DNA from: Marinobacter salarius | GTDB lineage: Bacteria > Pseudomonadota > Gammaproteobacteria > Pseudomonadales > Oleiphilaceae | DNA length: 64,000 nt | Direction: 5' to 3' | Assembly (NCBI GenBank): GCA_000831005.1 | Contig: CP007152.1 | Span: 2,790,001-2,854,000, forward strand | The notes under the pieces: generated by a model | What the model saw: only the letters and a program-made list of their open reading frames with translations | Told to the model about the DNA's origin: nothing | The model's database searches: none | Program-made: the position numbers and the translations under genes | Shown here: in pieces, positions 19,688 through 30,071 of the stretch | Layout: every line of letters starts with the position of its first letter | Position numbering within the stretch: position 1 is the stretch's first letter

Positions 19688-21062
19688 ATGAAGCGAGTAG
19701 CGTGCATTGCCGGTCTGTTCACTCTGGTGCTGTCTGGTTGCGGCAACCTGCCCGACATTCAGCGGGCTGAGAAGCTGCTGCCGAAGGTGACGTTCAGGAG
19801 GCCCGGGCGCAGTTGGAAAAGCTGGCGAAGTTTGGCCTGGCGGACGCCAGGTGGAGCTGGGGGATCTTTATGGTGCGCAGGACACACCGGAAGCACGCCA
19901 GAAGGCGCTGGATTGGTACAGGAAGGCCGCGGAGCAGGGTAGTGAACGAGCTGCTATCAGGATAGGCAAGATGAATGCGCGGGAAGGGGAAACCCCGGAG
20001 CAGCGGGCCAATGGCGCCCGTTACCTGCGCAAAGCGCTTGCGGAAGGTGATAAGACGGCGTTGATCCCGTTGATCAACCTGTACATCCATTTCCCCCGGG
20101 AGTTCCCCAACGGCAAACCGCTTGAGCTGATTCAGCAGGCGCGGGAAGCCGGCGATCCCAAAGGTGACGTGGCTCTGGCTCGCTACTACCTGCTGACGGA
20201 CCAGTTCGAAAGCCACACGGATGAAATTGAAGAGCTGTGCGCGCCCATTGCCGAGGCCCAGCCCGAATGCTTCCAACTGCTCGCCAGAGTGTATCTGGTT
20301 GATGGCCGGAGTGAGGATCTGAAGGCACTTGTTGACCGGGCCAAGCAGGCCTGGGAGCAGGGCAGTATTGAAGATCGCGATCTGTACCTGTTCGCGCGGT
20401 GGTTGTCGGACGACGAAACCCCGCAAAAACAGGTGGCTGCCACCAACGAACTCTACCAGATGTTGACGCCCGACTACGTGCCCGCCCTGACGGCGCGCGC
20501 CAAGTTGATCATGGAGAACAACTACCTCGCTGAACCGGAGGTCGTTATCGAGATGCTTCGGGAGGCGCGAGCCAATGGTGACCTGAAGGCGTCGCTGTCA
20601 CTGGCCCGGGCCTATGAGCGAGGCCGCATTGTGCCGACCGATCCGAAGAAGGCGATCGAGTACGCCATGGAAGCGCGTGAAAAATACCCCTCGGCGGAAT
20701 ACCTGCTCGGGCGCATCTACAAGCGTGGCTATCTCGGGGAGCCAGATCCCGAAAAGGCCAAGCAGCATCTTCTGACGGCGGCACGCCGAGGCTTTCCAAA
20801 GGCGGATTACGCCCTTGCCGAGCTTTACTGGGAAGCAAAAGGCATCGAGGTGAACCGTGTTTATGCCTGGAGTTTCGCGTTGCTGGCAGTGGAGGGCGGC
20901 GTTGAGCGTGCCAAAGAACTGATGGTGGATATGGTTCTGTCGCTACCCGAACACACCGAAAAGAGAGCTGAGGCCCTGTACCGGCAGGAACGTGCCGCGC
21001 GGCGACAGATGATCGCCGGAGGCACTTCAGGCCCGGCAACGACCACAAAACAAGGAGGATAA
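19688..21062 (+). CDS. algK: Alginate secretion scaffold lipoprotein, Sel1/TPR repeats (two frameshifts)
   Basis: Outer-membrane lipoprotein linking AlgE to periplasmic partners. Signal and lipobox (FTLVLSGC, cysteine at ~18) are followed by Sel1-like repeats, for example LGDLYGAQDTPEARQKALDW, LGRIYKRGYLGEPDPEKAKQ and ALAELYWEAKGIEVNRVYAW. About 458 aa after repair, near the 475 aa of Pseudomonas. Frame breaks near 19774 (a G restores A-E-K-A-A-A-E-G-D) and 19847 (a C restores A-D-A-Q-V-E-L-G-D). Confidence 0.9.
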
Positions 21063-21067
21063 GCTCA

Positions 21068-22507
21068 ATGCAGCTTATAACGAACTATCGATTAACTCGC
21101 CTCGCACTCTCTGTCAGTTGCCTGGCATCACTCGGCGTAACGCCCGCCGTAGCGCAGTCTACAGACGAGGCGAACCAGAGTTATCCGCGGCTGGTTGAAC
21201 AGAACATAAAGTCCAAGCTCAGTTTTATCAGCGAAGGCGACCGGCGCCTTGGACTGGGCTCCAATGGCGAGACCAAATCCAACGAAGCTGGCCTCGACAT
21301 CAAGCCCGAGTGGGTCTGGCAATTGTCACCTCACTGGCGCTCAAAACTGCGCCTGCAGGCGTTTGGCGCAACCGGTCAGGTGGATGTTAGCGACGAAATC
21401 GGCGGCACGACCACCACCGACGGCTTTCTTGCGCTCAGGGAGGCTTGGCTGGATTACAACGGCCTGAGCGACTATCCCGGGGAGTCGATTCGCTTTGGCC
21501 GTGAGCGTCTGAAGGAAAACAGCGGTATGTGGTGGGACGACGATATTACCCTCACGCGCTGGATCTTCAACACGTCGCTGCTGGACACCACCGTGGGTGT
21601 CGCCCAGAAGTTCGCCGAGTTGCGGACTGACAACAACGAACTCCAGGACGAAGAGCAGGACATTGCTCGATTTTTTGCCCATACACGCTGGCAGTGGCGG
21701 AAAGGTCACTACCTGGGCTTCCTGGTGACCCATGGCCAGGGCTACGGAGATCAGGCTGAAGAATACGCATTGCGAGGCCAGACGCTGGATGAAGGTTTCA
21801 CGGACTCGCTGACCTGGACGGCCCTCCAGGCGGATCGGAGCTATTTCGATTGGCACTCCCACGATACGTTCCAGTATTTCGCGTCGGTTGCGGCAGTGAA
21901 TGGTACGGACACTGTGGTCGGCACAGACCCCAGTGCGCCCAATGGCTTCAGCGATCGTGAACGCGATGTCTCCGGTTGGGCGGCAGACCTGGGCGCGCGT
22001 GCCCAATTGCTGGATACGCCCCGCTGGGTTGTCGGCGCTCACGGTGCCGTTGCGTCCGGTGGTGGTGAGCCTGGCGAAAGTGATGCCTTTCAGCAAACCA
22101 GCCTGGAAAGCAACCGCTCAAGGTTTACGGGAACCCGCTCCCAGGTGCCGCGGTTTGGTGAAGCCATTCAACCGGAGTGGAGCAATATCCGGGTCTTGAC
22201 CTTCTACACCGCATTGTCTGACCGCGATACCTGGGACGCCAACCTGCTGTACCACCGTTACTGGCTGAGTGATGAGAACGGCGCCGTGCGTTCCGACCTG
22301 GTCGAGCCAGGCTTTACCGGCAGCAGTGATGACCTGGGCCAATCTGTGGATCTGGTATTGGGCTACTACGGCGATAGCGCTTCAACCTCCTGGGCGGCGT
22401 TTGATGTCCGTTTGCGTGGTGGCGTTTTCATGCCAGGGGATGCCTACGGCGAGGACGCAGATGACGCCAGGCATCGGGTAGTTGTAGACGTGTCGAAGCG
22501 GTTCTGA
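21068..22507 (+). CDS. algE: Outer-membrane alginate export porin
   Basis: A 479 aa product with a signal peptide ending ...GVTPAVAQS and a beta-barrel sequence of alternating aromatic and polar residues. LREAWLDYNGL and GRERLKENSGMWWDDDI match the alginate_exp family. The frame is intact and close to the ~490 aa of Pseudomonas AlgE. It starts 6 nt after algK, its plug-binding partner. Confidence 0.92.
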   Translation: MQLITNYRLTRLALSVSCLASLGVTPAVAQSTDEANQSYPRLVEQNIKSKLSFISEGDRRLGLGSNGETKSNEAGLDIKPEWVWQLSPHWRSKLRLQAFGATGQVDVSDEIGGTTTTDGFLALREAWLDYNGLSDYPGESIRFGRERLKENSGMWWDDDITLTRWIFNTSLLDTTVGVAQKFAELRTDNNELQDEEQDIARFFAHTRWQWRKGHYLGFLVTHGQGYGDQAEEYALRGQTLDEGFTDSLTWTALQADRSYFDWHSHDTFQYFASVAAVNGTDTVVGTDPSAPNGFSDRERDVSGWAADLGARAQLLDTPRWVVGAHGAVASGGGEPGESDAFQQTSLESNRSRFTGTRSQVPRFGEAIQPEWSNIRVLTFYTALSDRDTWDANLLYHRYWLSDENGAVRSDLVEPGFTGSSDDLGQSVDLVLGYYGDSASTSWAAFDVRLRGGVFMPGDAYGEDADDARHRVVVDVSKRF

Positions 22508-22516
22508 GGAGAACTC

Positions 22517-24108
22517 ATGAAAATCCTGGAAACCCGATGGGCTTTTTGCTTCTTACCACGGTGCTCATATTGCCGCTGAATGCGTTGGCTGCAGCCAGCG
22601 CCGACGATGGCAATGTGGTAAATGCGCCGCCGGCGATTGCGCCCTTGGAGGAAGACTATGGCATCGAGATAAAGTCTGGCGAGGAGCTGTATTTGCCTGA
22701 GCCTGAGGTCCCTGATGTGTCCGGCTATAGCCGTGACGCCATCGAGGCAAAGCTTGCCGGTCGGCAGGATTCCGCACCGAATGTAACAGTGGAACGTATG
22801 GGCGGGGTCAGTGCACTGGGGGATTTCGTGGACGAAGGGCGGGCGCGCGAGTGGGTGATCCGTCAGTTTTCACATCCTCAGGCGATTATGGTTAACAGCG
22901 GGAAGGTGACGCTGGAGGATGTCTATCGGCAGGTGAATGATCGTCGCTACATGGAACAGGTCGGCGATGGTACTTACATCATTCGTTTGCCGCTGGCGGT
23001 CAAACAAGAGGCCACCCTGGTTCTGCGCGATGAGACTCTGCGGCTGTCGGAGGAGCGTGGTTCGTTTATTGCCAACGACGGCTGGCTGTTTGCCATTGAC
23101 AGCAAGATTATTGGGTGGCGCGAGGAGGCCAATGGCCCGGCCACGTTCCAGAAGAAAAGCAACTTCCGTCCGTTCTATGTGGGCTGGGGCGGTAGCGAGA
23201 ACTTTATTCTCGGCACCACCATGGCAAATCTGGGTTATCTCCAGAGTAAATCCTATGGGTTTACCGTGGCCCAGTACTCTGAGTACGACAACGCCCGTCT
23301 GCAGCGCAGCGCGCCCCATGCCTGGCTGGTGGAATCCACCTTCGAGGATCTCTACTACGGGTTTTACTGCTATGAGGCGGAAGACGTTGCCATCGTCGAT
23401 AACGTCTACCGAGACAACATCGTGTATGGCATCGACCCCCATGACTACTCCAGCCGACTGCTGATTGCCAACAACGAGGTTTATGGCACCCGTGAGAAGC
23501 ACGGCATCATCATCTCCCGCGAGGTAAATAACAGCTGGATTGTTGGAAACCGTAGCTACGACAACGGGCTATCCGGCATCGTTCTGGACCGTCAGAGCTC
23601 CAACAACGTGGTGGCCAATAACGTTTCCTATGACAACCAGGGTGACGGTATCGGGCTCTACGAGTCGCCGGACAACCTGCTCTGGGGCAACCGGTTGATG
23701 AACAATTTGCGCAATGGCATCCGGGTCAGAAACAGCAGCAATGTGAATGTCTACCACAACGTTGCGGTGCTCAACGGCACCTGGGGTATTTATGGTCAGT
23801 TGAAAGACCTGTCCGCCACCGACCGTAATTTCAAAGAAGACTTCTACTCCTACGAGGTGTCGATGAACGTGGTGGGCGGCGAACTAGCCTCCAACGCCAG
23901 CGGCCCCCTGTCGACCGACAACCCTGCTTACATCGCAATTTATGACGTTGGAATGCGATTCCCCAGGTCAGACGTGGGGATCCACTTCGAGGGTGTGCTT
24001 GGCAAATACCAGATGCAGATTTTTGACGCACTACGGAACCAGGGGCGTGCAGTATTCATAGAGCCCACGGCTGTGGTGTCGGGCCAGGTTACGCAGGCGG
24101 AGAACTGA
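22517..24108 (+). CDS. algG: Alginate C5-mannuronan epimerase (frameshift in the signal peptide)
   Basis: Periplasmic enzyme converting polymer mannuronate to guluronate. The catalytic DPHD motif is visible (IDPHDYSSRLL), followed by KHGIIISREVNNSWI and right-handed beta-helix repeats (NNVVANNVSYDNQGDGIGLY). ATG 22517 follows GAGGAGAAC and encodes MKIL, but the signal peptide (MGFLLLTTVLILPLNALA) is in the -1 frame; one A in the AAA run near 22531 joins them. Repaired length is about 530 aa. Confidence 0.92.
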
Positions 24109-24109
24109 C

Positions 24110-25527
24110 ATGGTTTTTTCATCCAATATCTTCCTGTTTCTGTTCCTGCCCGCCTTCCTGGGGCTGTATTACCTGACACCGTTCAGGCACCGCTCACTGG
24201 TTATCCTGATCGGCAGCTACGCCTTCTATGCCTGGTGGCGGGTGGATTTCCTGTTGCTGTTCGTGGCCGTGACCTTCTGGAACTATTTCATCGGCCTGGC
24301 AATACACCGCGCCGGTGTTGGCACCGCGAGTGCCCGCAAGTGGGTTGCCATCGGTGTTGGTGGTGACCTGGCGACGCTCGCTACTTCAAGTACGCCAACT
24401 TTGGTGTCGACAGCCTGAACGACCTGCTGGTCAGCGCCGGCAGTCAGCCGCTGGAACTGGCGAATATCATCCTGCCCATCGGCATTTCCTTCTACATCTT
24501 CCAGGCCATTTCCTACGTGGTGGATGTCTATCGAGGGGATACGGAACCGACCCGGCGGTTTATTGATTTCGCGGCTTTCATTGCGTTGTTCCCCCAGCTT
24601 ATTGCCGGGCCGGTGCTGCGTTACAAGGACCTGGCGGATCAGTTCACCTACCGCACCCATACCATGGAAAAGTTCGGTGAGGGCGCGTTCAGGTTCATGC
24701 AGGGCTTCATCAAGAAAGTCTTCATTGCGGATTCGATAGCACCGCTGGCGGACAGTGCCTTTGCGTTGTCTGACCCCAGTACGGCGGATGCCTGGCTGGG
24801 CATCCTGGCGTACACCGCGCAGTTGTATTTCGACTTTTCCGGCTACTCCGATATGGCCATCGGCCTGGGTCTGATGATGGGCTTCCGGTTTAACGAGAAC
24901 TTCAACCAGCCCTACATCAGCCAGAGCATTACCGAGTTCTGGCGTCGTTGGCACATCAGCCTGTCCACCTGGCTGCGGGATTACCTGTACATCCCCCTGG
25001 GCGGCAACCGCAACAGTACGGTCAAAACTTATCGCAACCTGCTACTCACCATGTTGCTCGGCGGCCTCTGGCACGGCGCCAACTGGACGTTCCTGTTGTG
25101 GGGTGCCTGGCACGGTCTGTTGCTGTCGGTGGAAAGGGCGCTGGGTGTGTCGGGCAGCCCGTCCGGGTTCCGGTTTTTCCGGTGGGCGCTGACCTTCCTG
25201 TTCGTGATGCTCGGCTGGGTCACCTTCAGGGCCAGCACGATCACCGAGGCCTTCGGTTTCTACGGTGCCATGTTCAGCTTCGACGGTGCCGGCCTGAGTG
25301 ATGTCTTTGTCCAGGGCATCCGGGACCTGAACCTGGCGATCCTGGTGTTGGCTTTCGGAGTGATCGCGATGATGGGGCTGAAGGATCGGCTCGGGCATCG
25401 TGAGGTTGGCCCCATCCTGTCCGGCTGGCGGTCCGCCGCTGCGCCGTTGCTGGTTCCGGTGTTTGCGCTCGCCGTGTTGAAACTGTCCGCTGAGAGTTTC
25501 TCACCGTTCCTGTACTTCCAGTTCTGA
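24110..25527 (+). CDS. algI: Alginate O-acetyltransferase, MBOAT membrane protein (frameshifted)
   Basis: Multi-pass MBOAT protein that passes acetyl groups across the inner membrane. LLGGLWHGANWTF contains the invariant MBOAT histidine, and QLIAGPVLRYKDL, FNQPYISQSITEFWRRWHIS and LRDYLYIPLGGNR are typical. About 472 aa after repair. The frame breaks near 24380, where one G restores T-L-G-Y-F-K-Y-A-N-F. It starts 1 nt after the algG stop. Confidence 0.92.
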
Positions 25528-25538
25528 GGGTGGATTTG

Positions 25539-26639
25539 ATGACTAAAACGTCTGCACGAATCACAGCTGTTCTCTTCATCGCGCTGGTCCTGGTTCTGGG
25601 TGTGCTGTCCTTGCGGCCCTTGCTGGGTTACCAGGCCGAAACAGGGCTGAGCCCGGTCAACGGTGAGTTGGCCCGCAACCTGGAGAGCCATTACGACGAT
25701 CAGTTCCCGGCGAAGGATCTGGGAACCAATCTCTGGGCCGCGATCAACTACACGCTCTTTGACGAGGGCCGGGAAGGCGTTGTCGTGGGACAAGACGAGT
25801 GGCTGTTTACCGATGAGGAAATCTACCCGGCCAGCCGTGACGGCGAGGTGGTCGATCGCAACCTGAGTCGTGTACAGCGCGTCGCCGACTATCTGTTGGC
25901 CGAGGGCGTTCCGCTGGTTGTGCTGGTGGTGCCCGCCAAGGCCCGAATCCATTCGGACATGCTGGGCAGTACGAAGCCCGAACCGACGATGATGTCACTG
26001 TACGACCGGTTCCAGCAGTCACTGGCGACAGCGGGCATTCCCGCGCCGGAGCTGAAACCGTTGTTGGAGCAGGCGACACGTCATGGAGAATCGGTGTTCC
26101 TGAGAACTGACACCCACTGGTCGCCGAACGGCGCAAACCTCTACGCGAAAGGCGCTGCCGAGTTCATCCGCGATCGCTTCAATGGCCTGTCCTGGGGCGA
26201 GCAGAGCTTTGTGACATCCATTGGCCAACCGGTCCAGCACCGTGGTGACCTGCTCAATTACATTCCAGTGGAGCCAGCGTTTACCGACTTCGGTCCTGCA
26301 CCTGACCAACTGGAACCAAGAACGACGCGCGCCCAGAACGACGGCCAGGCGAACGCCAGCGCCCTGTTTGGCGATGACGTCACCAACACCGTTCTGGTTG
26401 GCACAAGTTACAGCGCCAATGAGCAGTGGGATTTTCCCGGTGCCTTGCGAAAGCACCTCGGCCAGGACCTGATCAACGTGGCCGAAGAAGGCGACGGCCC
26501 TATCGTACCGATGATCGAGTACCTGAACTCTTCCGATTTCCGGGATCAACCGCCGCAATTGGTGATCTGGGAATTTCCCGAGCGTTACCTGGCACAGCCA
26601 CTGGAGTCCGAACAGGCCCAGGCTTGGTTTCGCCGCTGA
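25539..26639 (+). CDS. algJ: Alginate O-acetyltransferase, SGNH-like periplasmic protein
   Basis: A 366 aa product anchored by an uncleaved N-terminal signal (ITAVLFIALVLVLGVLSL). It carries the AlgX/AlgJ SGNH-like catalytic residues in LRTDTHWSPNGANLY (Asp-x-His) and LVGTSYSANEQWDF (Ser). VVGQDEWLFTDEEIYP is conserved in the pair. It works with AlgI in acetyl transfer. ATG 25539 is preferred because GAGGGTGG lies about 6 nt upstream. Confidence 0.92.
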   Translation: MTKTSARITAVLFIALVLVLGVLSLRPLLGYQAETGLSPVNGELARNLESHYDDQFPAKDLGTNLWAAINYTLFDEGREGVVVGQDEWLFTDEEIYPASRDGEVVDRNLSRVQRVADYLLAEGVPLVVLVVPAKARIHSDMLGSTKPEPTMMSLYDRFQQSLATAGIPAPELKPLLEQATRHGESVFLRTDTHWSPNGANLYAKGAAEFIRDRFNGLSWGEQSFVTSIGQPVQHRGDLLNYIPVEPAFTDFGPAPDQLEPRTTRAQNDGQANASALFGDDVTNTVLVGTSYSANEQWDFPGALRKHLGQDLINVAEEGDGPIVPMIEYLNSSDFRDQPPQLVIWEFPERYLAQPLESEQAQAWFRR

Positions 26640-26690
26640 TAACACGCTGACCGCGCAAGCGGATAGCCGTTCTGAAACCAACCCCTGAGG

Positions 26691-27353
26691 ATGATGAAAA
26701 TGAGAGCACTGATGCATACCGCTTTTTTTGCCCTGATCAGCAGTTTGCTGGTCTCCATGAACATGGCCCAGGCCGGCGAGGACGCGCTTTATGCCGCAGA
26801 GGCGCCGGACGGGGCGGCCTTCATTCGCGTGGTGAACGCGGATGCCAGCGGCGCCATCGCTCGCGCCTCTGTGGGCGACAAGGTGATCAAGGAAGTATCG
26901 CCGTTGGAGGCGAGCCCCTACATTTACCTTTCTGAGGGTAACTATCAGGTGGACGTTGCCGGTCAGAAGACGTCCGTCAACATGAAAAAGAACGAGTTCT
27001 ACACCGTGGTTGTACTGGATTCCGGTGAGATGAAAGTGATGAAGGATGTCGCCTTCGACAACCCTCGCAAGGCACTGCTTTCATTCTACAACCTGACCAG
27101 CAATAGCGGGGTCACTCTGAAAACGTCCGACGGCAAGGTAGCCGTGATTGATGCAGTGGGCTCCCTTGATGTGGCCAATCGCGAAATCAACGCCGTCAGC
27201 ATTGCGCTGGGCGCTTTCCAAAGCAACAAGGCGCTGGCAACCACCAGTGAAGTCAATCTGCAGCGCGGCAAGGTATTCAGCGTATTTGCCATCGACGTTG
27301 GTGGCGAGCCGAGGCTGGTTGTCGCTGAAAACCGAGTGGATACATCGGTATGA
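26691..27353 (+). CDS. algF: Alginate O-acetylation adaptor protein
   Basis: About 220 aa (Pseudomonas 216), periplasmic, with a signal peptide ending in MNMAQAGEDALYAA. AAFIRVVNADAS and LSFYNLTSNSGVTLKTSDG fit AlgF, a beta-rich protein required for acetylation but not itself catalytic. Three in-frame ATGs (26691, 26694, 26700) are possible starts. Its stop overlaps the algX start as ATGA. Confidence 0.9.
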   Translation: MMKMRALMHTAFFALISSLLVSMNMAQAGEDALYAAEAPDGAAFIRVVNADASGAIARASVGDKVIKEVSPLEASPYIYLSEGNYQVDVAGQKTSVNMKKNEFYTVVVLDSGEMKVMKDVAFDNPRKALLSFYNLTSNSGVTLKTSDGKVAVIDAVGSLDVANREINAVSIALGAFQSNKALATTSEVNLQRGKVFSVFAIDVGGEPRLVVAENRVDTSV

Positions 27354-28772
27354 AGCAGGTGTTCAGAGGCCGTGGATTATGGGCGCTGGTTGCGCTCGGG
27401 CTGCTCAGCGTCGCGGGTGTCAAGGCCAGCGCCGCCGAGCTGCCCGAGTACAACATCGAACGCTGTTGTGACCTGTGCCCACTCACGGCATACCCATCCA
27501 GCTACGACACCGGTTATCTGAAGAACTTCAAGATGCTGGTTCAGGGCAAAGACGGTTGGCTGTTCCGTTCTGAAGCGGAACTGGTTGAGCAGTTCGGGCC
27601 GAACCTGGAAGGCTTGAAACACCTGAAGCGCTTTGCCAGGCACCTGAAGCAAACCACCGGTACCGAATTGGTGATGGTGTTCCAGCCGACAAAAGGCCTG
27701 GTTCATCCCAATCATCTGCCCGCGACATCGCCGGTGCCGTTCAGCTGGAACGTGGCCCGTAAAAATTACGCTGACGCGTTGATGCGTTTTCGCCAGGCAG
27801 GGCTGGTGGTTCCAGACCTGACGCCCCTTCTGGACGAAGAGACACGTGAAGACGCCTTCTTCTTTAAGCGGGATCACCACTGGACACCTTATGGCGCCCG
27901 GCGGACCGCGGAGGTCGTGGCGGAGCGAATCAAGGATATGCCGGCCTATCAGTCGTTGTCGCAGCAGGAATTCGTGACTCGTCGGTCCGGGTTGATCCGA
28001 AAGGACGGGTCGCTTCAGGACGCGGTTAAACGGATATGCGGTTTCGAGTACGGCTCGCAGTACGTGGACGAGTTTCGCACCGAGTCCTCCGGTACCGGCC
28101 AATCCGCTGAAGCCAGCGCCCTGTTTGGCGACCAGGACTTGCCCCCCATCACCCTGGTGGGCACCAGTAACAGTAAGGGTGCCCAGGACTACAACTTTGT
28201 CGGGGCGCTGCAGGAGTTTCTGGGTGTCGAGGTGCTCAACGTGGCGGTTGCCGGCGGTAGTTACGACGGCTCCATGTTCGAATACCTGCTTTCCGACAAC
28301 TTCCGGGAGTCGCCACCCAAGATCATGATCTGGGAGGTGCCCGGTTACCACAACCTCGACAGTGCGGAGTTCTATCGGCAGGTCACACCGATGATCAGTG
28401 GTGCCTGTGAGAGCCAGGAGCCGGTGTTGCAGAAAACCACGCCGGTCAAGGCCGGCACCACCGAAGTGCTCTACAACGGCGGTGGACAGTTCATCGAAAT
28501 GCCGAGCAACGAGTACGTCGTCGACCTGCAGTTCAGTGACCCGGGGGTGAAAGAGGTTGATGCCTTCATCTGGTACGTGTTCGGGCGCAAGGACCGCGTG
28601 GATATGGAGTACGGCGATCGGGTTGAAACCCCTGGCCGGTTTGTCTTCGAGCTCCCGGAAGCCGAACTGGAACGATGAAATGTTCATGTCGCTGGACCTC
28701 GCGCTGAAACCGGAGCAGGTCTCGGAAGGCTTAACGGTAACCACGAAAATCTGTCGCCGTCAGGACATCTGA
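27350..28772 (+). CDS. algX: Alginate acetyltransferase AlgX (frameshift near the C-terminus)
   Basis: Periplasmic terminal O-acetyltransferase: an SGNH-like domain with KRDHHWTPYGARR (Asp-x-His) and LVGTSNSKGAQDYNF (Ser), then a C-terminal carbohydrate-binding module. ERCCDLCPLTAYPSSY and LVQGKDGWLFRSEAEL are typical. The main frame stops at 28678, but EMFMSLDLALKPEQVSEGL and a final KICRRQDI continue in another frame to 28772, giving about 474 aa as in Pseudomonas. The shift near 28667 is net -2 (or +1). Confidence 0.9.
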
Positions 28773-28805
28773 CGCACATTCATCCAACGCATAGAGAGGA
28801 TGGTT

Positions 28806-29990
28806 ATGCGAATCCAACAACGCTCTGAACATCGACAATGGGGCCGGGTGCTGCTGTCTGCGGCGATAACCGCCGTCTTTGGTGTGAGTAGCGTTCACGC
28901 CGGGCAGTGCCTGAACGGACAACTGCGTGCTCCGGTGGGCTATTACCAGACGCCGGAAGACAAGGATGGCGGTGACTACGACTGCGAGCGGGTGGAGCCG
29001 CACGTCGGCTCGCTGTCGCTGACCAGTAAGTACAAGGGCAGTGACAGCGCTCGCAACAATCTGAACAAGCAGGCCTATGAAGAGTACAAGAAGGCCACCA
29101 GCAACGTGCGTGATTTCGAGAAGGCTGTTATCGCTGCCGCCGATGACTACCAGGTTGATGGCGATGGCCCCGAAGCGCTGGATTGCGTATTGGACAACCT
29201 CGACGCGTGGGCGTCATCGGATGCCCTGTTGACGGATGACATCAATCACGTCGGTCAGGCGGTACGCAAATGGGCACTGGCAGCCGCTGCGAACGCCTAT
29301 CTCAGGATGTGGACGTCGGCGCCGGAGGCCGCCATGGATCTGGAGCGGGCGCGCCGAATTGAAGACTGGTTTCTGCGCTTGAGTGATGGGGTCCGCGATT
29401 ACTACACGGATCGAAAAGCCAAGAAGGTCAACAACCATGATTACTGGGCCGCCTGGGCCGTGATGTCGGCATCGGTGGCAACCCAGGACTGCGACGACTG
29501 GAACTGGTCGCTGGCCAAGTTCGATGAAGCCATGGGGCAGATCAATGAGGACGGTTACCTGCCCAAGGAACTCAGCCGGGAAACCCGGGCCTTGGAATAC
29601 ATGAACTACGCCATGCAGCCCCTGACCATGATCGCGCTGTTTGCCGAGGTCAATGGCAACTCTGTTTATGAGCGTTACCAGGATCAGTTTACGAAAATGG
29701 CCGGAAATGTCGTCGCGGGGCTGGATGATCCGGAACGAATTGAAGACATCACCGGAGACGAGCAGATTGTCGACGGGCTTTATAAGGCCTGGTCCCTGGC
29801 CTGGATGGAACCCTGGCAGGCCGCCTGGGGACCTGTTGAGGGAATGCCCGCCTTTCTGGATGAACTTCGGCCGATGAAATCCACCCGTCTGGGTGGCGAT
29901 ATTTCCTATCTGTACGGCATTAACCCGCTGTGGCCCGAGGGCGCGCAGCCGGATCCACCCAGCAACATCACCCTAAGTAAACGGTTCTAA
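28806..29990 (+). CDS. algL: Alginate (poly-mannuronate) lyase
   Basis: About 394 aa, periplasmic, with a signal ending VFGVSSVHAG and the mature protein starting QCLNGQLRAP. KKVNNHDYWAAWAVMSA is the catalytic NNHxYW segment of family PL5, and GYLPKELSRETRALEYMNY is also conserved. AlgL clears stray polymer from the periplasm during secretion. ATG 28806 is preferred over 28800 because the AGAGAGG site sits too close to the first ATG. Confidence 0.93.
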   Translation: MRIQQRSEHRQWGRVLLSAAITAVFGVSSVHAGQCLNGQLRAPVGYYQTPEDKDGGDYDCERVEPHVGSLSLTSKYKGSDSARNNLNKQAYEEYKKATSNVRDFEKAVIAAADDYQVDGDGPEALDCVLDNLDAWASSDALLTDDINHVGQAVRKWALAAAANAYLRMWTSAPEAAMDLERARRIEDWFLRLSDGVRDYYTDRKAKKVNNHDYWAAWAVMSASVATQDCDDWNWSLAKFDEAMGQINEDGYLPKELSRETRALEYMNYAMQPLTMIALFAEVNGNSVYERYQDQFTKMAGNVVAGLDDPERIEDITGDEQIVDGLYKAWSLAWMEPWQAAWGPVEGMPAFLDELRPMKSTRLGGDISYLYGINPLWPEGAQPDPPSNITLSKRF

Positions 29991-30071
29991 CGGGCCCTGG
30001 TTCAAGGGTCCAGATTAATACGCCAACGGACGTCCCTGTGGTACGTCTTTGTAGAGCAAAGGAGCAGAACG

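Noticed and set aside
18493..22540. Programmed ribosomal frameshifting as explanation for the breaks in alg44, algK and algG
   Set aside because: No slippery heptamer with a following pseudoknot was seen at these sites, and identical breaks are scattered over unrelated genes, so a sequence error explains them better.
27377..28744. A 455-codon open frame on the minus strand opposite algX
   Set aside because: Antisense shadow of algX; no ribosome site and no domain.
29991..30071. Weak hairpin GGGCCCT/AGGGTCC between algL and algA as an operon terminator
   Set aside because: Only a 7-bp mismatched stem with no T-run, between genes of the same pathway and orientation.
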